Source: Diplosphaera chodatii
Lineage: Eukaryota > Chlorophyta > Trebouxiophyceae > Prasiolales > Stichococcaceae
Length of the DNA: 64,000 nucleotides
Reading direction: 5' to 3'
Assembly (NCBI GenBank): GCA_032358165.1
Contig: JAALGY010000042.1
Coordinates: forward strand, 372,001 to 436,000
Shown: piece after piece, positions 22,701 through 35,100 of the stretch
How positions within the stretch are numbered: position 1 is the stretch's first letter
How the letters are laid out: each line of letters opens with the position of its first letter
The notes under the pieces: generated by a model
Told to the model about the DNA's origin: nothing
Databases searched by the model: none
Seen by the model: only the letters and a program-made list of their open reading frames with translations
Program-made: the position numbers and the translations under genes

Positions 22701-24360
22701 ACAGCCACCCCCAGCAGCAAGTGCTGGATGCGCCTCTGGTCGATGACGCAAGCGCAGCAGTGCCTGCGCTGCTCCTCCCCGCAGCTGTGGAGCGAGGCGC
22801 CAGCCCTGCAGCGCCGCCGCTGCAGCCGCCAGCCGATGACGCCAGCCCTGCCCTTGCCTCCGAGCCCTGCACGCCGCCAGCCCATCAAGCAGCAGAGTCC
22901 CCGGCAGCTGGCCCCGAGTCCCCTGCAGCGGACCCGGAAGCCGAGCCTCACCCAGAGCCGCAAGTGGCAGCGTTTGTGTCAGCAGCAGAGGAGGCTCCGG
23001 CTTCCAAGCCTGAAGTTCCCACAGATGGCGAGCTGTTTGACTCGCCATCCAGCCTGAAGCTGCTGCTGGCGAAGCCGGTGGCGGGGTCCCTGCGCCTGCG
23101 CTTCGGCAGCAGCAAGCAGCCGTCGCTGAATGGCCGCGTCCACTCCCCCCTGGGGTGGCAGCCAGGCGGCAAGGCAGACGCCCACTCGCGCGCCCCCGCC
23201 CCCTGCAGCGAAAGCGGCTCCGAGCCTGCCACCCCCTGCAAGCCGCATGCGGGCTGCGACGCCAAGCAGGAAACCGTAAAACCCCCTGCTGGTAGCGAGC
23301 ATCAAATGCTGCCAGCTGCCCTGGCAGTTGGAGGCTGTGGTGGCGACGCCACTGTCACAGAGTCATTGGCCGATGACAGCCCACGCTTCCTGGCTGCGAC
23401 GGTGCTCGCAGAAGCTCTGGCAGCTGACTATGACACCAGCACAGGCTTCCAGCGCTTCAGCAACGACTCAGCGTACCGCCAGAAGGTGCAGTCCGCCAAG
23501 CTTGCAGCCGAGCACATCATGGCGGCGGGCGCCGAGTCGCGGTCCAGCGTCGTGCGCGCGCTGGACTTTGACAGCTGCAGCACCAGCGGCGGCGCCAGCC
23601 CTGCGGCCGGCAGCGTCCACTCCCTCGGCCCTGCGGCGAGCCGCAGCCACGCGGCATCCGTCGCCTCCTGCTGCTCGACGCCGCTTGCCGAAACGCCCCG
23701 CTCGCCGGTCGTGGCGGCAGCCCACCCTGCAGCACCTAGGGTCCCCCAACCCCGCCCCGCCATCCCGCGGCTGCGCCTCGACAGGCTGCCCGCCCTGCTG
23801 GCGCCGCTGGCGGAGGCGGAGCAAGCTTCTGGCGGAGCAGAGTCGCATGTGCACCCCCCGGACGTCGCGCCAGCCGTGGCGGCAGCGGACGCGCAGGCGG
23901 TGGCAGTGGCAGCGCCGCCCGCGGCGCTCAGGGTCAGCGGCGCCGAGCTGTCCAGCACCTCGGCCCTGGTGCGCCTGGTGGCGGCCGCCGCCTTCGCGGC
24001 GAAACGCGCGCAGAGCGGCTCTGGTGCCGGTGATAACACGGGCGCCCCACAGTTTGCAGCAGAGTCAGGTGCCAAGCTTGAGGATCCGCCTGTGGTGTAC
24101 AGCCTGTGGTGCACATGCTGCATGCATGCCAGTTGGCAGCATGTGCTGCGCATGCTGAGCAGCATCCGCTGCGCATGCTGAGCAGGCGTAGCACTTGGTA
24201 CCACGGCACTGTGGTGGTCACGCTGCGACTCGTCAACTGTGCAGGCGCCTCATGGGGCGGGGTGTCGCTGCAGCAGCGGCAGGAGCGCGCGCTTGAGCAC
24301 TCGGGCCGCCTGCACGCCTGCTACATGAGCCTGCTGGCCGCTGGCAGCCCCGCCAGCTGA
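19764..24360 (+). CDS. SnRK-related pseudokinase with long basic N-terminus and disordered tail (pseudokinase B)
   Basis: Kinase-fold protein whose catalytic motifs have decayed. Exon 1 (19764-20603) starts MGRVKRLIRLFEGG, is Lys/Arg-rich, then Pro/Ala-rich, and ends in a remnant of the small lobe (RCQALCRGHPHLLQLR). There is no glycine loop, and the VAIK lysine region reads ETRLLHVAPG. Later exons match paralogue kinase positions: EVEVQPQQLAVVVDRG (hinge), AAVRRLFQQLVVGLAFCHR (helix E), SVHPRDLTLHA in place of HRDxKxxN, LKLHDFSAAL in place of DFG, ADVWAAGAVLFALLAGAPPF, and RRVSMPALLAHPWVLRDMP. A disordered region of about 550 residues follows. The last exon (from 24243, after TGTGCAG) ends LLAAGSPAS-TGA at 24360. 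A scaffold or allosteric role is an inference. Confidence 0.82.
24146..24185. repeat. Two copies of CTGCGCATGCTGAGCAG
   Basis: A 17-nt unit at 24146-24162 is repeated exactly at 24169-24185 inside the last intron of pseudokinase B. The unit includes the palindrome GCATGC. Confidence 0.85.
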
Positions 24361-25267
24361 TCTGATGGAAGCTCATGTGAGTGTGTCTGAGGTGCCTGCG
24401 GTGACGCGTGCAGCACATGCTGCTTGTGAAACATGACCTGAGCAGAGTCTGTAGGTCTCACCAGCAAAAAGCTGCGACATGTGTCGTGGCTGTTCTCTGC
24501 TCCTGCTCACCGGTTGATGAGCACCACCGCCTTGCTGCAGGTTTCTGCATGGCCTCGACTTACACCACGGCAATTAAGCAGGATGGACATGGTCGGAAAC
24601 TAGAACAAGCAACCCAACATCTTGCAGGTGGCGCGGCAGGCATCCGTGTAAAGGATGTGCATCAGAGTCCGGCAGTATCGTATTGCAATCAGTGTCGCTC
24701 ATCTGTGGTCTACGCGTCAACTGCCGCCCCTTCTGGGGCATTGTCAGGTTTACGGTACACCGCCAATGACTATGATGCTTGTCAGGAGTTAGCTAGGCTG
24801 TTTTGCACAGTGTGCTGCAGCATATCGATTGTCTTGGTACCCTGCTGTTACGATGTGGTATACGGTAGGCTGGTGTCGTCTCAATGACGGTAAAACAATG
24901 TGCCGGGTCTGATTTGGTCCCCCAGTTTGTATGCAGCCGACCACGTTGGGTACTGCTCCCCTTGCGGCTGGGTTTCAGTAAGAGCGCCACCTATATTGTA
25001 CTGGTGGGCTGCAGCACAAGGGCCCACATCTGTCGGCCAAATCATGCACACGTACGGTATCCCGCTGTAGGCTCGTGGATGGAGTGGCCACTTCTCGCTG
25101 TTCTGACCCCTTCAAGTATCTGGCCGAGTTTCGCTCACGGGGGGTTGCCGTGCAGTGCATTGTAGCCCGTATCCGTAGCACCGTAAACTGTTGCGACGCT
25201 GCAGGTCACGCAGAGGTAACAGACCGTGACTGATCGGCCAACAGGCGGTTGCTGGCGCCTGCACAAG
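24361..25267. other. Intergenic region, pseudokinase B to kinase C
   Basis: A tandem (head-to-tail) spacer of about 0.9 kb and moderate GC. It should hold the B 3' UTR and the promoter of kinase C. No coding exon, RNA gene or repeat was recognised. Confidence 0.5.
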
Positions 25268-28200
25268 ATGGGCAAGCTCATGCAGCGCTTCAGCAAGGCG
25301 GCCAAGTCGCCGTTTGAGGAGCCATCCCAGCTGCCAGCCCAGCAACAGGGGCACGGCTGCGGTCCGGAGGACGGCCTGTGGCGCCGGATGTCACTGGAAG
25401 ACTCGGCAAATATGAGCCACAACGACAAGGGCGCAGCAGACAGGTGAGGGCGTGGTGGGGAGCTGCGCACCGCCTGCGGTGCGGCCCACGTCAACAGCTG
25501 CTCGTGCTGGAACCCAGAAATACAGCAGCCAACTGCGTACATGGGCGTACGAGCCGCTGGAGCATAGCAGCATGTTGCAGCTCATTGTGCCGCTGCAGTG
25601 CGCCGGCGCAGCCGCCCCCCGGGCGCCCGTATTCAAGGTTTAGCCGGGTGCTTCTAGCTAGCACCGCCTTCCCAGTACTGCAGGCCGATGCCCGATCCGC
25701 TGCCAGCAGGCCGGTGCAATACACGTTGCAGCACGCCCGACAGGACTGTAGCGGCCAGTCCCGCTAGCTTGACCGGCTGCAGCTGCTGGTGTCGATTACC
25801 CTTTTACCATGACGGCACCTTCCACGCCGGGTTCGCCGCACCCGATCTCGGGTCTGCCCGCGCTGTACAACGGCCCAACCACCCCAGAGACGCGAACACA
25901 TGCATTTGAGGGCCGTGCAGGCGGTTCAGAACTACAATGCTGGTGTCGGCGTCCGTTATCGGCGTGTCAGCCGTCGGCGTATGCCCTGCTCAGCGTGACA
26001 GCTACACGCGACAAAGCGTCGCAAACGCCGCTGTCGGTAATCTCAGGCTACAAGGTATGGTGTCTGAGCTGCCTCTGTTACCGCAGGCAACCCTGCGTTC
26101 GCCACGGCAGCGCCCGCAGCGAGCGGCACCCGCCCAACAAGCGGGGCACCCGCCGGCGCAGCCTGAAGCAGGCACTGTCGGACGCGGCGTTCCTGTTCAG
26201 CCGCAGCGGCAGCGCCGGCAGCCTGGGTACCGCCCGCCGCTGCACTGCCGGCGCGGCGCCCGACCTGGCCCGCTGCGAGGGCGCCCCCAGCGCGCACCCG
26301 TCATCCCCCCTGCACAGCGCCAGCGGCGGCAGCTGCGGCACCATCAGCGCCGACAGCGCGTCCAGCATGTCCAGCCAGGCCGGCGTTCAGCCGCGGCAGG
26401 CAGGCCTCCAGGCGGCGCAGCGCCCGCACGCAGTGCCGCTGCACACGCCCTTCGCGTCGGCGGCGGCGCCGCGGGCCGCCCACCCGGACGACCCGCTGCA
26501 CAACCACCACCGCTACCACAGCGTCCGCCTGCTGGCCAGGTGACGAGCCGCGGCCGAGGAAACCTTTAGTTGCTGCTTGCTCTGCGACTTGCGCTGTGAC
26601 ACATGCATCAGTGGCGGATCGGCGCTGCGGCCCCTGCAGTGCATGGCCACACCACACAATGTACACGCGGTGTCCTGAACGGCTCTCACTTGGAGACCAT
26701 GCCCGCTGCAGGGGCTCCTCGGGCTTCGTGCAGCTGGCGGTGGACGCGCACACGGGGGAGCATGTCGCCGTCAAGTTCGTGGCGCGGGGCGACAGCTTCT
26801 CCCACACCTCCATCACCCGCGAGCTGTTCAACCAGCGCCTGTGCAGCGGCCACCCGCACATCGTGCAGATCCTGGTGCGCCCCGCGGCCCGCCCGCCGCA
26901 TGCCGCCCGCATGCTGACCCTCCCAACCGCCGCCGCATGCCTGCCGACAGCGTGCGAGCCGCAACACAGGCTCCTCGCTGCTTGTTGTAATGGACGACTC
27001 CAGGCTGGCACGAGTCTTGCGCTGACAAGCCTGGCTGCATGTGACGATGCAGGACGTCTTCCTGCTGCCGGAGCACCTGGCGATCGTGATGGAGTACTGC
27101 AACGTGGGCGACATGGCCGAGTACATGGCCAACTACATGGCCGAACGGGTGCGGACGCAGTACTTAACATTGATTGCGTTCCTTGGGAGCTGTGAATCGT
27201 CTTCAGCGCGATCAGTGATGCTGCACGCAACATCAGCTGCCGTGCTGGCATCTGTCCAGTGGACATTGGGCTGCAGGCGCAGCCCGACTGCAGCTGCTGT
27301 TTCTCAGACAGATTCTTTGTGGCAATCCAGGGGCGGGGCCTGGCGGAGGTGGAGGCGCGCCGCCTGCTGCAGCAGCTGCTGGTGGCGCTGCACTACAGCC
27401 ACGCGCGCGGCATCGCCAACCGCGACGTCAAGGTGCGCTGGTCCAACCCCTGCCTCTTGTTGGCTTTTGCATGCCGAGCCTTGAGAGCAGTGCGCCCCTT
27501 TACAACGACTTCAGCAGCACGTGCCAAGGAGCTCAACGTCCTTGCTGAGCGCATCAGATGTGGTGCAGCTACCTGACATCGCCTCTGTCGCCTCATGTTC
27601 TGCAGCTGGACAACATCTTGCTGCATGTGGACAACACACATGGGCCAGGAGCACGGCCGATGCTGAAGCTTTGCGACTTGTGAGCAACCCTTTCCTCAAC
27701 TGCCTGCCTGTCTTCGTTCACGACAGCACGGATAGGGGCTGCACTGCACTGTTCAGAGTTATTTCTTGAGCGCACCTCGTACTCAGTGCCTTCTACCTGG
27801 CTGCTGCAGCGGCTACTCGAAGAATGAGGACTTAACGAACAGCCTGTCAAAGAGCGGCTGCGGCACTCCGGAGTATGTGGCGCCCGAGGTGGGTGGGCAC
27901 CGACTGAAGTGACGCAATCGACCAGCAGCACACATGTCGCACCCCGGAGCCTGCGGTTCGCATGTCAGGCCTCAACCGTGCCGTTGTCAAACCCTGAGTG
28001 TAGCTCCAGGGTATGTGCTGCTGCAGGTGCTGTCGTGCCTGGTGTATGATGGCAAGAAGACTGACGTGTGGGGCGCGGGTGTGGTGCTGTACGTCCTGCT
28101 GGCAGGTGCTGAATTTTGACTGATGCAACATTTTGCTCTGCCTCTGGCCTGGCTTTCCCTTGCGGCTTGGACGCAAGCTCGCCTGAGCGCCTGAGATGCC

Positions 28201-29293
28201 CTCCCCCCCAGCAACAGCTTGAGCTGCGTTCCCCTCCGTGCGCAGGCGGGTTCCCGTTCCTGACGGCGGGCGAGGAGGCGGCGGACCCGCAGCGCAAGAT
28301 GCGCTACATGCTGCCCCGCATCCTGGCCGGCGACTACCTGCCGCTGCCCAATCCGGTGCGTACATTGGGCGCCTCATCGCCCTGTCTCATTGGCCGCCAC
28401 CCTTGAAGCGCTGCCAGACCTATGTGCTTCGTACCAGCCATCATCCGGAGCTGTCATGCTCCCAGAGTGTCACAGCCCCATGGCTGGACTGGCACAGCGG
28501 ACGGGAGGCTTTGACTGCAGCGGCCCAGGGACACTGATGGCGTGCTGCGCCCTGCGAGCAGGTGTCGCCGCTGTGCGAGGACCTGCTGCGGCGGCTGCTG
28601 ACGCCGGACCCGGAGCAGCGCCTCAGCCTGGCGTCGGCGATGGCGCACCCCTGGTCCCGCGCCGGCATGCCGCCCGCCCTCGCCGCCCTCAACGGCCAGC
28701 TGCTGGTGCGCAGGGTGTAGGAGAGGGTGCGGTACAGCGGGCGAGAGGCAGCTGCCGCCCGTCGCGCCCTGCACAGCGTCAGCCTCAAGCCCAGCTGTCT
28801 GGAGCTGGCAAGGCAGATGCATGCAGCGGTTGACAATGCCATGCCGGCCGGCACAACACGTCCTGTGTTGCGACTTGCGAACGGCCCGTCGATGCGTGAG
28901 CAGGAGGACGAGCTGGTGCGGAAGCGGTCGACCAAGGCGTGCAGCGAGCCGGTGGTGCAGTCGGCGCGGGAGCTGCGGGAGATCGTGGCGGCGGCCCGCT
29001 CCCGGGGCTCCGCGCGCCGCCCCTCCCTGCCGGTGTGTGCATCCGTCAGCATCTTAGGTTGACGCTGCTAATTGCTGCAGGGTCGATTGCACGACCAGAG
29101 TAAGCAGTGCGCGCAGCATGCTAGTGGGGACCTGGCCGGTGTCAGCACCCCTGACCGGCTTCTGGCGGGCACAATGCAGGCGGCGGGGCTGGTGACGGGG
29201 GCCGCCTACGCGCTGCGGGCGCTCGACGGCACGCTGGGCGCACACTCCGCGCCGCACGTGCCGCCCGTCCGCAAGGCCTCCTGCATGTACTGA
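25268..29293 (+). CDS. SnRK2-like Ser/Thr protein kinase, catalytically intact (kinase C)
   Basis: Exon 1 gives MGKLMQRFSKAAKSPF. A Ser/Ala-rich exon (about 26090-26538) ends HHRYHSVRLLAR. The kinase domain is spread over eight exons: RGSSGFVQLAVD (glycine loop), HVAVKFVARG (catalytic Lys), ITRELFNQRL (helix C Glu), HPHIVQIL, DVFLLPEHLAIVMEYCNVGD, GIANRDVK joined to LDNILLH (catalytic Asp kept; His replaced by Asn as in kinase E), LCDFGYSKNED, CGTPEYVAPE, KTDVWGAGVVLYVLLAG, and RLSLASAMAHPWSRAGMPP. The DFG Phe codon is split by the intron (TT at the donor, C at the acceptor near 27815). The tail has VVQSARELREIVAAARSRG, a weak SnRK2-box match, and ends VRKASCMY-TGA (29291-29293). The position and frame of an exon near 25800-25920 are uncertain. 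Confidence 0.9.
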
Positions 29294-30443
29294 GCTCGGG
29301 GCGACCAGCCGCCGCAGCTGCCGCCGCCGCCGCTGGTGGTCGAGTCATCGCCACTGCTGGTGGCCTGATGACCGGGCTGCCGCCCCCGCCGCCGGGGCGG
29401 GCGTGTGCATGCCCTTTTGCGCAGGCATGCACACATTCCTTGGTTCCCGCGTGTGCTCCTCGCCAGCGAGGGGCGCCGCCGCCTCAGCACCACACCTCAG
29501 GGCATCACATCTGGATGTTCGGGTCGGGCTCTTTGTACAACATGGGCGGCACCTCAGCTGGCTGACGACATTAGGGTGGGATGAATCCCCTATTGAGCTC
29601 CGGCTCAGGCGGTGCACTTCATGCGCCATGCACGCACCGCACTAATAACTGAAGATTCGTAAGAAGGCAATGAAACACGAGCTGCACATACGGGACTTTT
29701 TAGGGTCAGCAAACTAGACATTCCAAGCGGTGCACTCGGGGCAGCACTAGATAGCGTGGGCTGCGCATTCTTCAGCGCTGAGCGTGCTTTGCATCGCTCT
29801 TCACTGTTTCATGCCTTTTGTCCGCATGCTCGGTATTTTGTTCATGGTTTCCACACAATCTGGCAGTGCGAGGGTTCTATTGGGGTCTGGCATCCGTTGG
29901 ATATTCAGGGTGTGCTGATCCTCTCATGAGGCATGCAATAGTAATGCTGATATTGACACCTGCAACCATCCAGTCTACCTGGCGCCGAACGGTATGTCGC
30001 CAGTCACTCGATGAGCTCACCTGGCCAAGCGCCCATACTGTTGCCATGTATTGTCCCAAGCGATGCGTTCACATGACTGATGGTCCGGGGTGCTTCTCAT
30101 CGTGACTGGAAGGACAGCATGTGGAAGACGTGTTGCGACAGGAGGGAAGAGGCCTGTACCTCCAGCTTCCTGGTGGCAGCCATGATTGCACTGCTGGGTG
30201 GGCCAGTCTGGAATCTGTCATCCAAGAATGTAGCATCGGTGCACATACCTGCATGTTGCTGTATCGTGAACTCCATGCTGATTTGCTGCACAGGACGTTT
30301 GAATAGTATTGCGTGAGCCCATTTGAACTCCGGGCGCGGTATAGGTAGCTGCAGCTCAGCCATCACTGCGCGCGCTTGTGGCACAGTGCACGCTCTGATC
30401 GTGACGCAGGGCGGGCATACGCTCGCGAGCGCACACACGCGAC
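29294..30443. other. Intergenic region, kinase C to thioredoxin-like gene
   Basis: About 1.15 kb, with an AT-richer middle (29640-30100). It should hold the kinase C 3' UTR and the promoter of the thioredoxin-like gene. No exon or RNA gene is supported. Confidence 0.5.
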
Positions 30444-31842
30444 ATGCAAGCAGCCACGGCTGTATGCGGAGGCAGCCTCGGCTGCATGCATGTGCGCTGC
30501 CAGCCAGCATGCTGCGACACGACCGCGGCAGTCAGCAGCAGCCCATTCCAGCCCTTGCTCTCAGGTCCACGGCCGATTCGGAGGCCGTTCAGCACAGCAC
30601 TGCAGCCAGCGCGCACGCGGCCCCATCGGCGTGCGCACCTCGCCTGCAGGGCAGCGCCCGAGGACGGCTGGTGGCGGACGGGGGAGCAGCACTGGACCTT
30701 CGTGGAGAGCGAGCAGCAGCTGCGGCAGGTGGTGGACGACGCGCCGAACGTCGTGCTCGTAGGTCAGCGGGATTATTGTGTCACGCGACCAGATGCAGCG
30801 GTGCTGCTTGCGAGCCCTCAGCAAGCGGCATTGCTTAATGCATTCCTTGCTTGCTGCATTCCTTGCAATCGATGCATGTGTGCTGTCACGGTAATACCGA
30901 CTGGCTGCTCGTGCAGATTGCTACACACCGTGGTGTGGCGGGTGCAAAATGATCTCGCCGAATCTGACGCGCATGGCAGCAGAAAAGGACCTTCAGAAAC
31001 TGTGCACCTTCGTCAAGGTGAGCCATGTGAGCATGTAACCATGACAGTGACGGGGTGCAGGAGAAATAGAGGTCGTCGTCATGTCTGTGACCCGCCGGCC
31101 GGCTGCCTGATACCATGTGTAATGTAGCAGGTGGACACAGACAAAATGAGGGATTGGGCTAGCAGCGAGTCCATCAAGACTCTGCCCTACCTGGTGAGGC
31201 CTGCTGACGCAGCCCTCGCAACCGTGTTGCACATGCAGGCCAGCATGCCACCCGTGCTGCTGTCGTTTGCTTGACACCTGTCACTGTGTTGCTTCCGGCC
31301 CCCGGGCCAACAACGCCGGCCCGGGGCGCCCAGCTTCGAGCAACTTTGGGCACATCGATCGCAACTTTCCGAGGATGCGTGCTGCTGCGCAGGCATTCTA
31401 CCGGCGGGGCGAAGGGCGGTTGGCGGGCATGCAGATGACGCCGCAGAAGCTGAAGCTCCTGCGCAAGGCGATCACAACACTTGCGGAGAACAGGTGGGCT
31501 GCGGCGGTTGATGTGTCCACAGCTGACGGGGCGCATTGCGCTCATGCCAACGGTCCTTATATGCTGCTGTCGCCTTGAGCCTGCTCCGAGATGCTACTTG
31601 CAACGCAGCACCGCAGCGGCACTGAGAGCCTGCCTTCTGTCAGACCGTGATGCTGTGAGTCCTGCATCATGCAGGGGCAAAACCTTCAGGCTGGACCCGA
31701 ATGGCTTCATCATCCCGGTATGTGCCGTGCTGCTGCACGTTTGCTACTTGTCCTGGTAAAGTGCAAAGATGGAAAAGGACATGGGAAGTCACGTGCTGAA
31801 ACAGCATCTCGTGCAATGCAGGTCGAATCAGTGACGGCATGA
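30444..31842 (+). CDS. ACHT/thioredoxin-like protein with WCGGC active site, probably plastid-targeted
   Basis: Dithiol-disulfide oxidoreductase of the thioredoxin fold. Exon 1 (30444 to about 30763) starts MQAATAVCGGS and is rich in Ser, Arg and Ala with few acidic residues for about 70 residues, like a chloroplast transit peptide. It then reads TFVESEQQLRQVVDDAPNVVLV. Donor GTAG|GTCAGC joins to DCYTPWCGGCKMISPNLTRM, giving the active site WCGGC. Next come DTDKMRDWASSESIKTLPYL (cis-Pro), AFYRRGEGRLAGMQMTPQKL, LRKAITTLAENR, GKTFRLDPNGFIIP and VESVTA-TGA (31840-31842). CGGCK and FYRGxxGR match the ACHT (atypical Cys-His-rich) type, but the Trp of classical thioredoxins is retained. The C-terminal 20 residues (two tiny exons) are the least certain part. 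The gene converges on the RNase T2 gene. Confidence 0.85.
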
Positions 31843-32199
31843 TGAATGCAGAGGTGTATGTACTCAGAGCAAGTTCATGTGTACATGTGGTTTGCGAGCA
31901 GTGGCTGTAGCTGTCAAGCTGGGCAAGGGTTTAAACGAAGCATACCATAGATTGGTGATGTCAAACAATGTGAAAAAATGATAAAAACTGCAGGCAAACT
32001 TCTGATCGCGTGCTATCAATCCAAATGGTAAAATGACTGCATCGAATGCACGGTGTATAGCACAGCTGCTGCACGTGCCATGCAGCTCCATGCACATGGC
32101 CGTGACGACGCCGCCATGGGGCGTGCAGCGGCTTTGATGTGGGACATCGTCGCCCGCTGCTCCGCATCAGCCGCAGCTACTCCGCATGGTGGGCGCCGC
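31843..32199. other. Convergent spacer, thioredoxin-like / RNase T2
   Basis: 357 bp of AT-richer sequence shared by two 3' ends. Nothing else recognised. Confidence 0.5.
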
Positions 32200-35100
32200 T
32201 CAAGCGTACGCCGGGATCTGCACGGTCTTGCAGCCGTTGGAGACGCAGGTGTCGGACGCCAGCTCTCCCGGGCCGCAGGCGTACAGCCCGGTGGGGTAGC
32301 CCTGCAGCGATGCAGCTGAGGGTGGTGGTCCTGCGGCACGAGGTGTGGGCGCTGCCCAGCCGGGTATCGCAGCACAGCTGCGTTACAGGGGGTGGGCGCT
32401 ACAGGGGGTGGGCGCGGCACAGCGGGCTTTGCGGCACAGCTGTGTGGCGTGACCAGCGGTTGTGCAGCAGGAAGCAGGAACCAGGGGGTCACGAACCCAA
32501 TGCCCCGCACCTCGGAGTCGCGGCCGATGCAGTACCACACCTCGTTGATTTGGCAGTTCCTGTTGCACTGGAACGCCGCATACCTGCAAGTTGAGGAAAG
32601 AACATAATGGTGCGTCAGTCAGGCAGCAGCGGCGGCCCCGTACGTTTCAAACCCATGGTGCACATGTCGCTCACTGCAGGGCTGTGCACTTTGGAGCGGC
32701 GGCTTGGCGGAACCACCGCACCACAGCCCGCAGAGCAGCACACACTGCCTCGAGGGGCACCAAGCATCAAACTGGCGCACTTTGCCAGCCGGGGAGTCTG
32801 CTTCTTCGGCTCGTACGTCTTCTGCTTGTGGTGCCGGCGGTAGCTGTCGTCATCGTCGTCGCTGCTCCAGGCACAAGCACGACAGTCAGGCTCATCGTGC
32901 AGGCACCAGAGACGCGCATCCGCGCTGCTGGCGAGCAGGCAGCCATGGGGCCACCCTGCCAACACTCCTGTCTGCTGCAGGGGGCCGGGTCCCGTCCATC
33001 ACCTGTGGCGGCCGTGCTTGTAGTCCTCGTCGTCCTCGAAGTAGTAGTCCTCGACCAGGCGGCCGTCCACCGACAGGTCCGTGGTGCCCTGCAGACGCAC
33101 GAGCGGTCAGGCGCCCGCATGAGCATTCACTCGATCTTCGGACTGATGAGAACTCAGCTGCACGCGTTGCGATACCGACCAACTCTGTATGTTGAATAAT
33201 GACATGCGCCCTCAAGTGAGAGGGAGACACACCAGCCAAGCTGCACCCGTGGGCAGTGCAGCTGCTTCAAGACTTGAACACCCTAGACTGGGGTTGTGGA
33301 TGCACACCCTGAGTGCTGAAACCCATGCATGCACCTGAATGCATCAACAAGTGGGCATGTGCTGCCGCGGGCCCGCACCTGGTTGATCAGGGGCGCAGAG
33401 TAGGCGGCGTTCAGGTACTCGATGGTGACGTTCTTGCCGGCGTTGGCGGAGAAGGCGCGCTGCGCGGCGGTGCCCTGCTTCGTGAACTTCTTCACGTAGT
33501 CCAGGGCAGTGCCGAAGAACGCGGCCTTGGAGCGCGTGAGCTTGCCGCCAATGCAGGTGCCGTGCTGCAGGGGGGGAGACATGCCGGGCGCGCCGTCACA
33601 AGTGCAGTCTTGTGGGAGCCAACATCGATTCAAGCAACTTCTCCAAAGGCAGTGCACAGCTGAGCATCCGCACCACGTCGTTGTGACGTGAGCACACTAG
33701 GCTGTTGGCACCCAAGCGACGAGCTTATCCCAAAGCATTCAGCAACAGGCAGTGCCACCACATCAAGCCAGCAGCCGGCAGGAGCTCCCCGCCCGTCGGC
33801 AGAGGCAGCCGGAGGACTGGCACCGCCCAGCTGTCACCCGAGCCCCACTGCAGCTGCGAGGCGTCACCGCACCTTGTTGAACTCGTGGTCCAGAAAGCCG
33901 AAGCCGCCAGTGGAGTTGGCGCCCACGTACCCGGGCGCGTACACCTTCCACTCCTCCGTGTAGCGGCGGATGACCGAGTCCGGCACCTGCCGCAGCGGTG
34001 GCAGGCCATGAGTATCCAAGGGAAGGGAAGGGAGGTCAGCAATACTCAATGCTTCAAGGGGTCTCTGGAGGTGGGTTGGCGATGCTCTGGCCCTACCATT
34101 GCACACATTCATGGTAATGCAGCGTCGGGCAAGTGGTGAACTGCAAAAGTTTTGCAATGTCACAGAGTGGCACACGCTGTGCAGAGCAGACACAGCGGGG
34201 CGGCGCACCAGGCACTTGGAGGGCCGTTCTGCGCGCGCAGGCAGAACTCGTACTGCGACTGGCTGAAGTTGGGGGCGCTGGTGTTGAAGCCAGGGGTGGA
34301 CGGGCTGCACAGCTTGCCCTGGATGCTGCACTCAAAGAAGTCGCCCGCATCACTGCGCACAGCAGCACGAAAGGCGCGTCAGTGGGGAGTCCGTTCATTT
34401 ATGAGCAACAGGTGGCATGCGACAGCGGTCGGCCTGCTCACGCCATTCAGCCTAGTGATGGGGGCCAATCGTTGCTGCGGCTCTACTGCCGCGACAGTGT
34501 AAGAGGTGACTGCGAGCTTGAGGGGGTTTCCAGCACAACAGCAGTCACCCATTGCACCACTGGGGGAAGCCGACATAGGGTGCCGGGTTGCCTGTCGAGT
34601 TGTAGATCTGGCCAAAGTCGGGCCACAGGCCGTGCAGCACCTGCACCATGGCAAGCGTGTCCGTCCGCACTTGCCACATCACAGCTTGCGGAGACACAGG
34701 AAGGCCAGCTGCAGGGTTTGGCGAAAGTGTAGCACGCTGTGCTGGGAGCATCTGCATTCAGTAAGCTGGTGAGACCGAGGCGTCAGTGCCGGCCGCTCAT
34801 GGCGATCGACGTGGCTGATCGAGGCGGCGCACCAGGTTGTTGGCGGCGTGGTAGCCCTTCTGGGTGTACGCGCTGCAGAAGCCGCCGTTGCCAATGCCGA
34901 CTGCAGTCGCGCACAATGGCAGGTGAGCTCCCACTGCTGACGGCACTGTGTCAGCTCGCGGCCGCCGAGCACCACGCATCGGAGGATGCTGGCAGCAAGG
35001 TGACCCAGGTCACACAGGCTCTTGATGCGCTCGCAGTGCGCTAGTCTCTGGGGACGAGGTGCAATGACAGATGCCGCACACCCACCTGCGGGGCAGCCGG

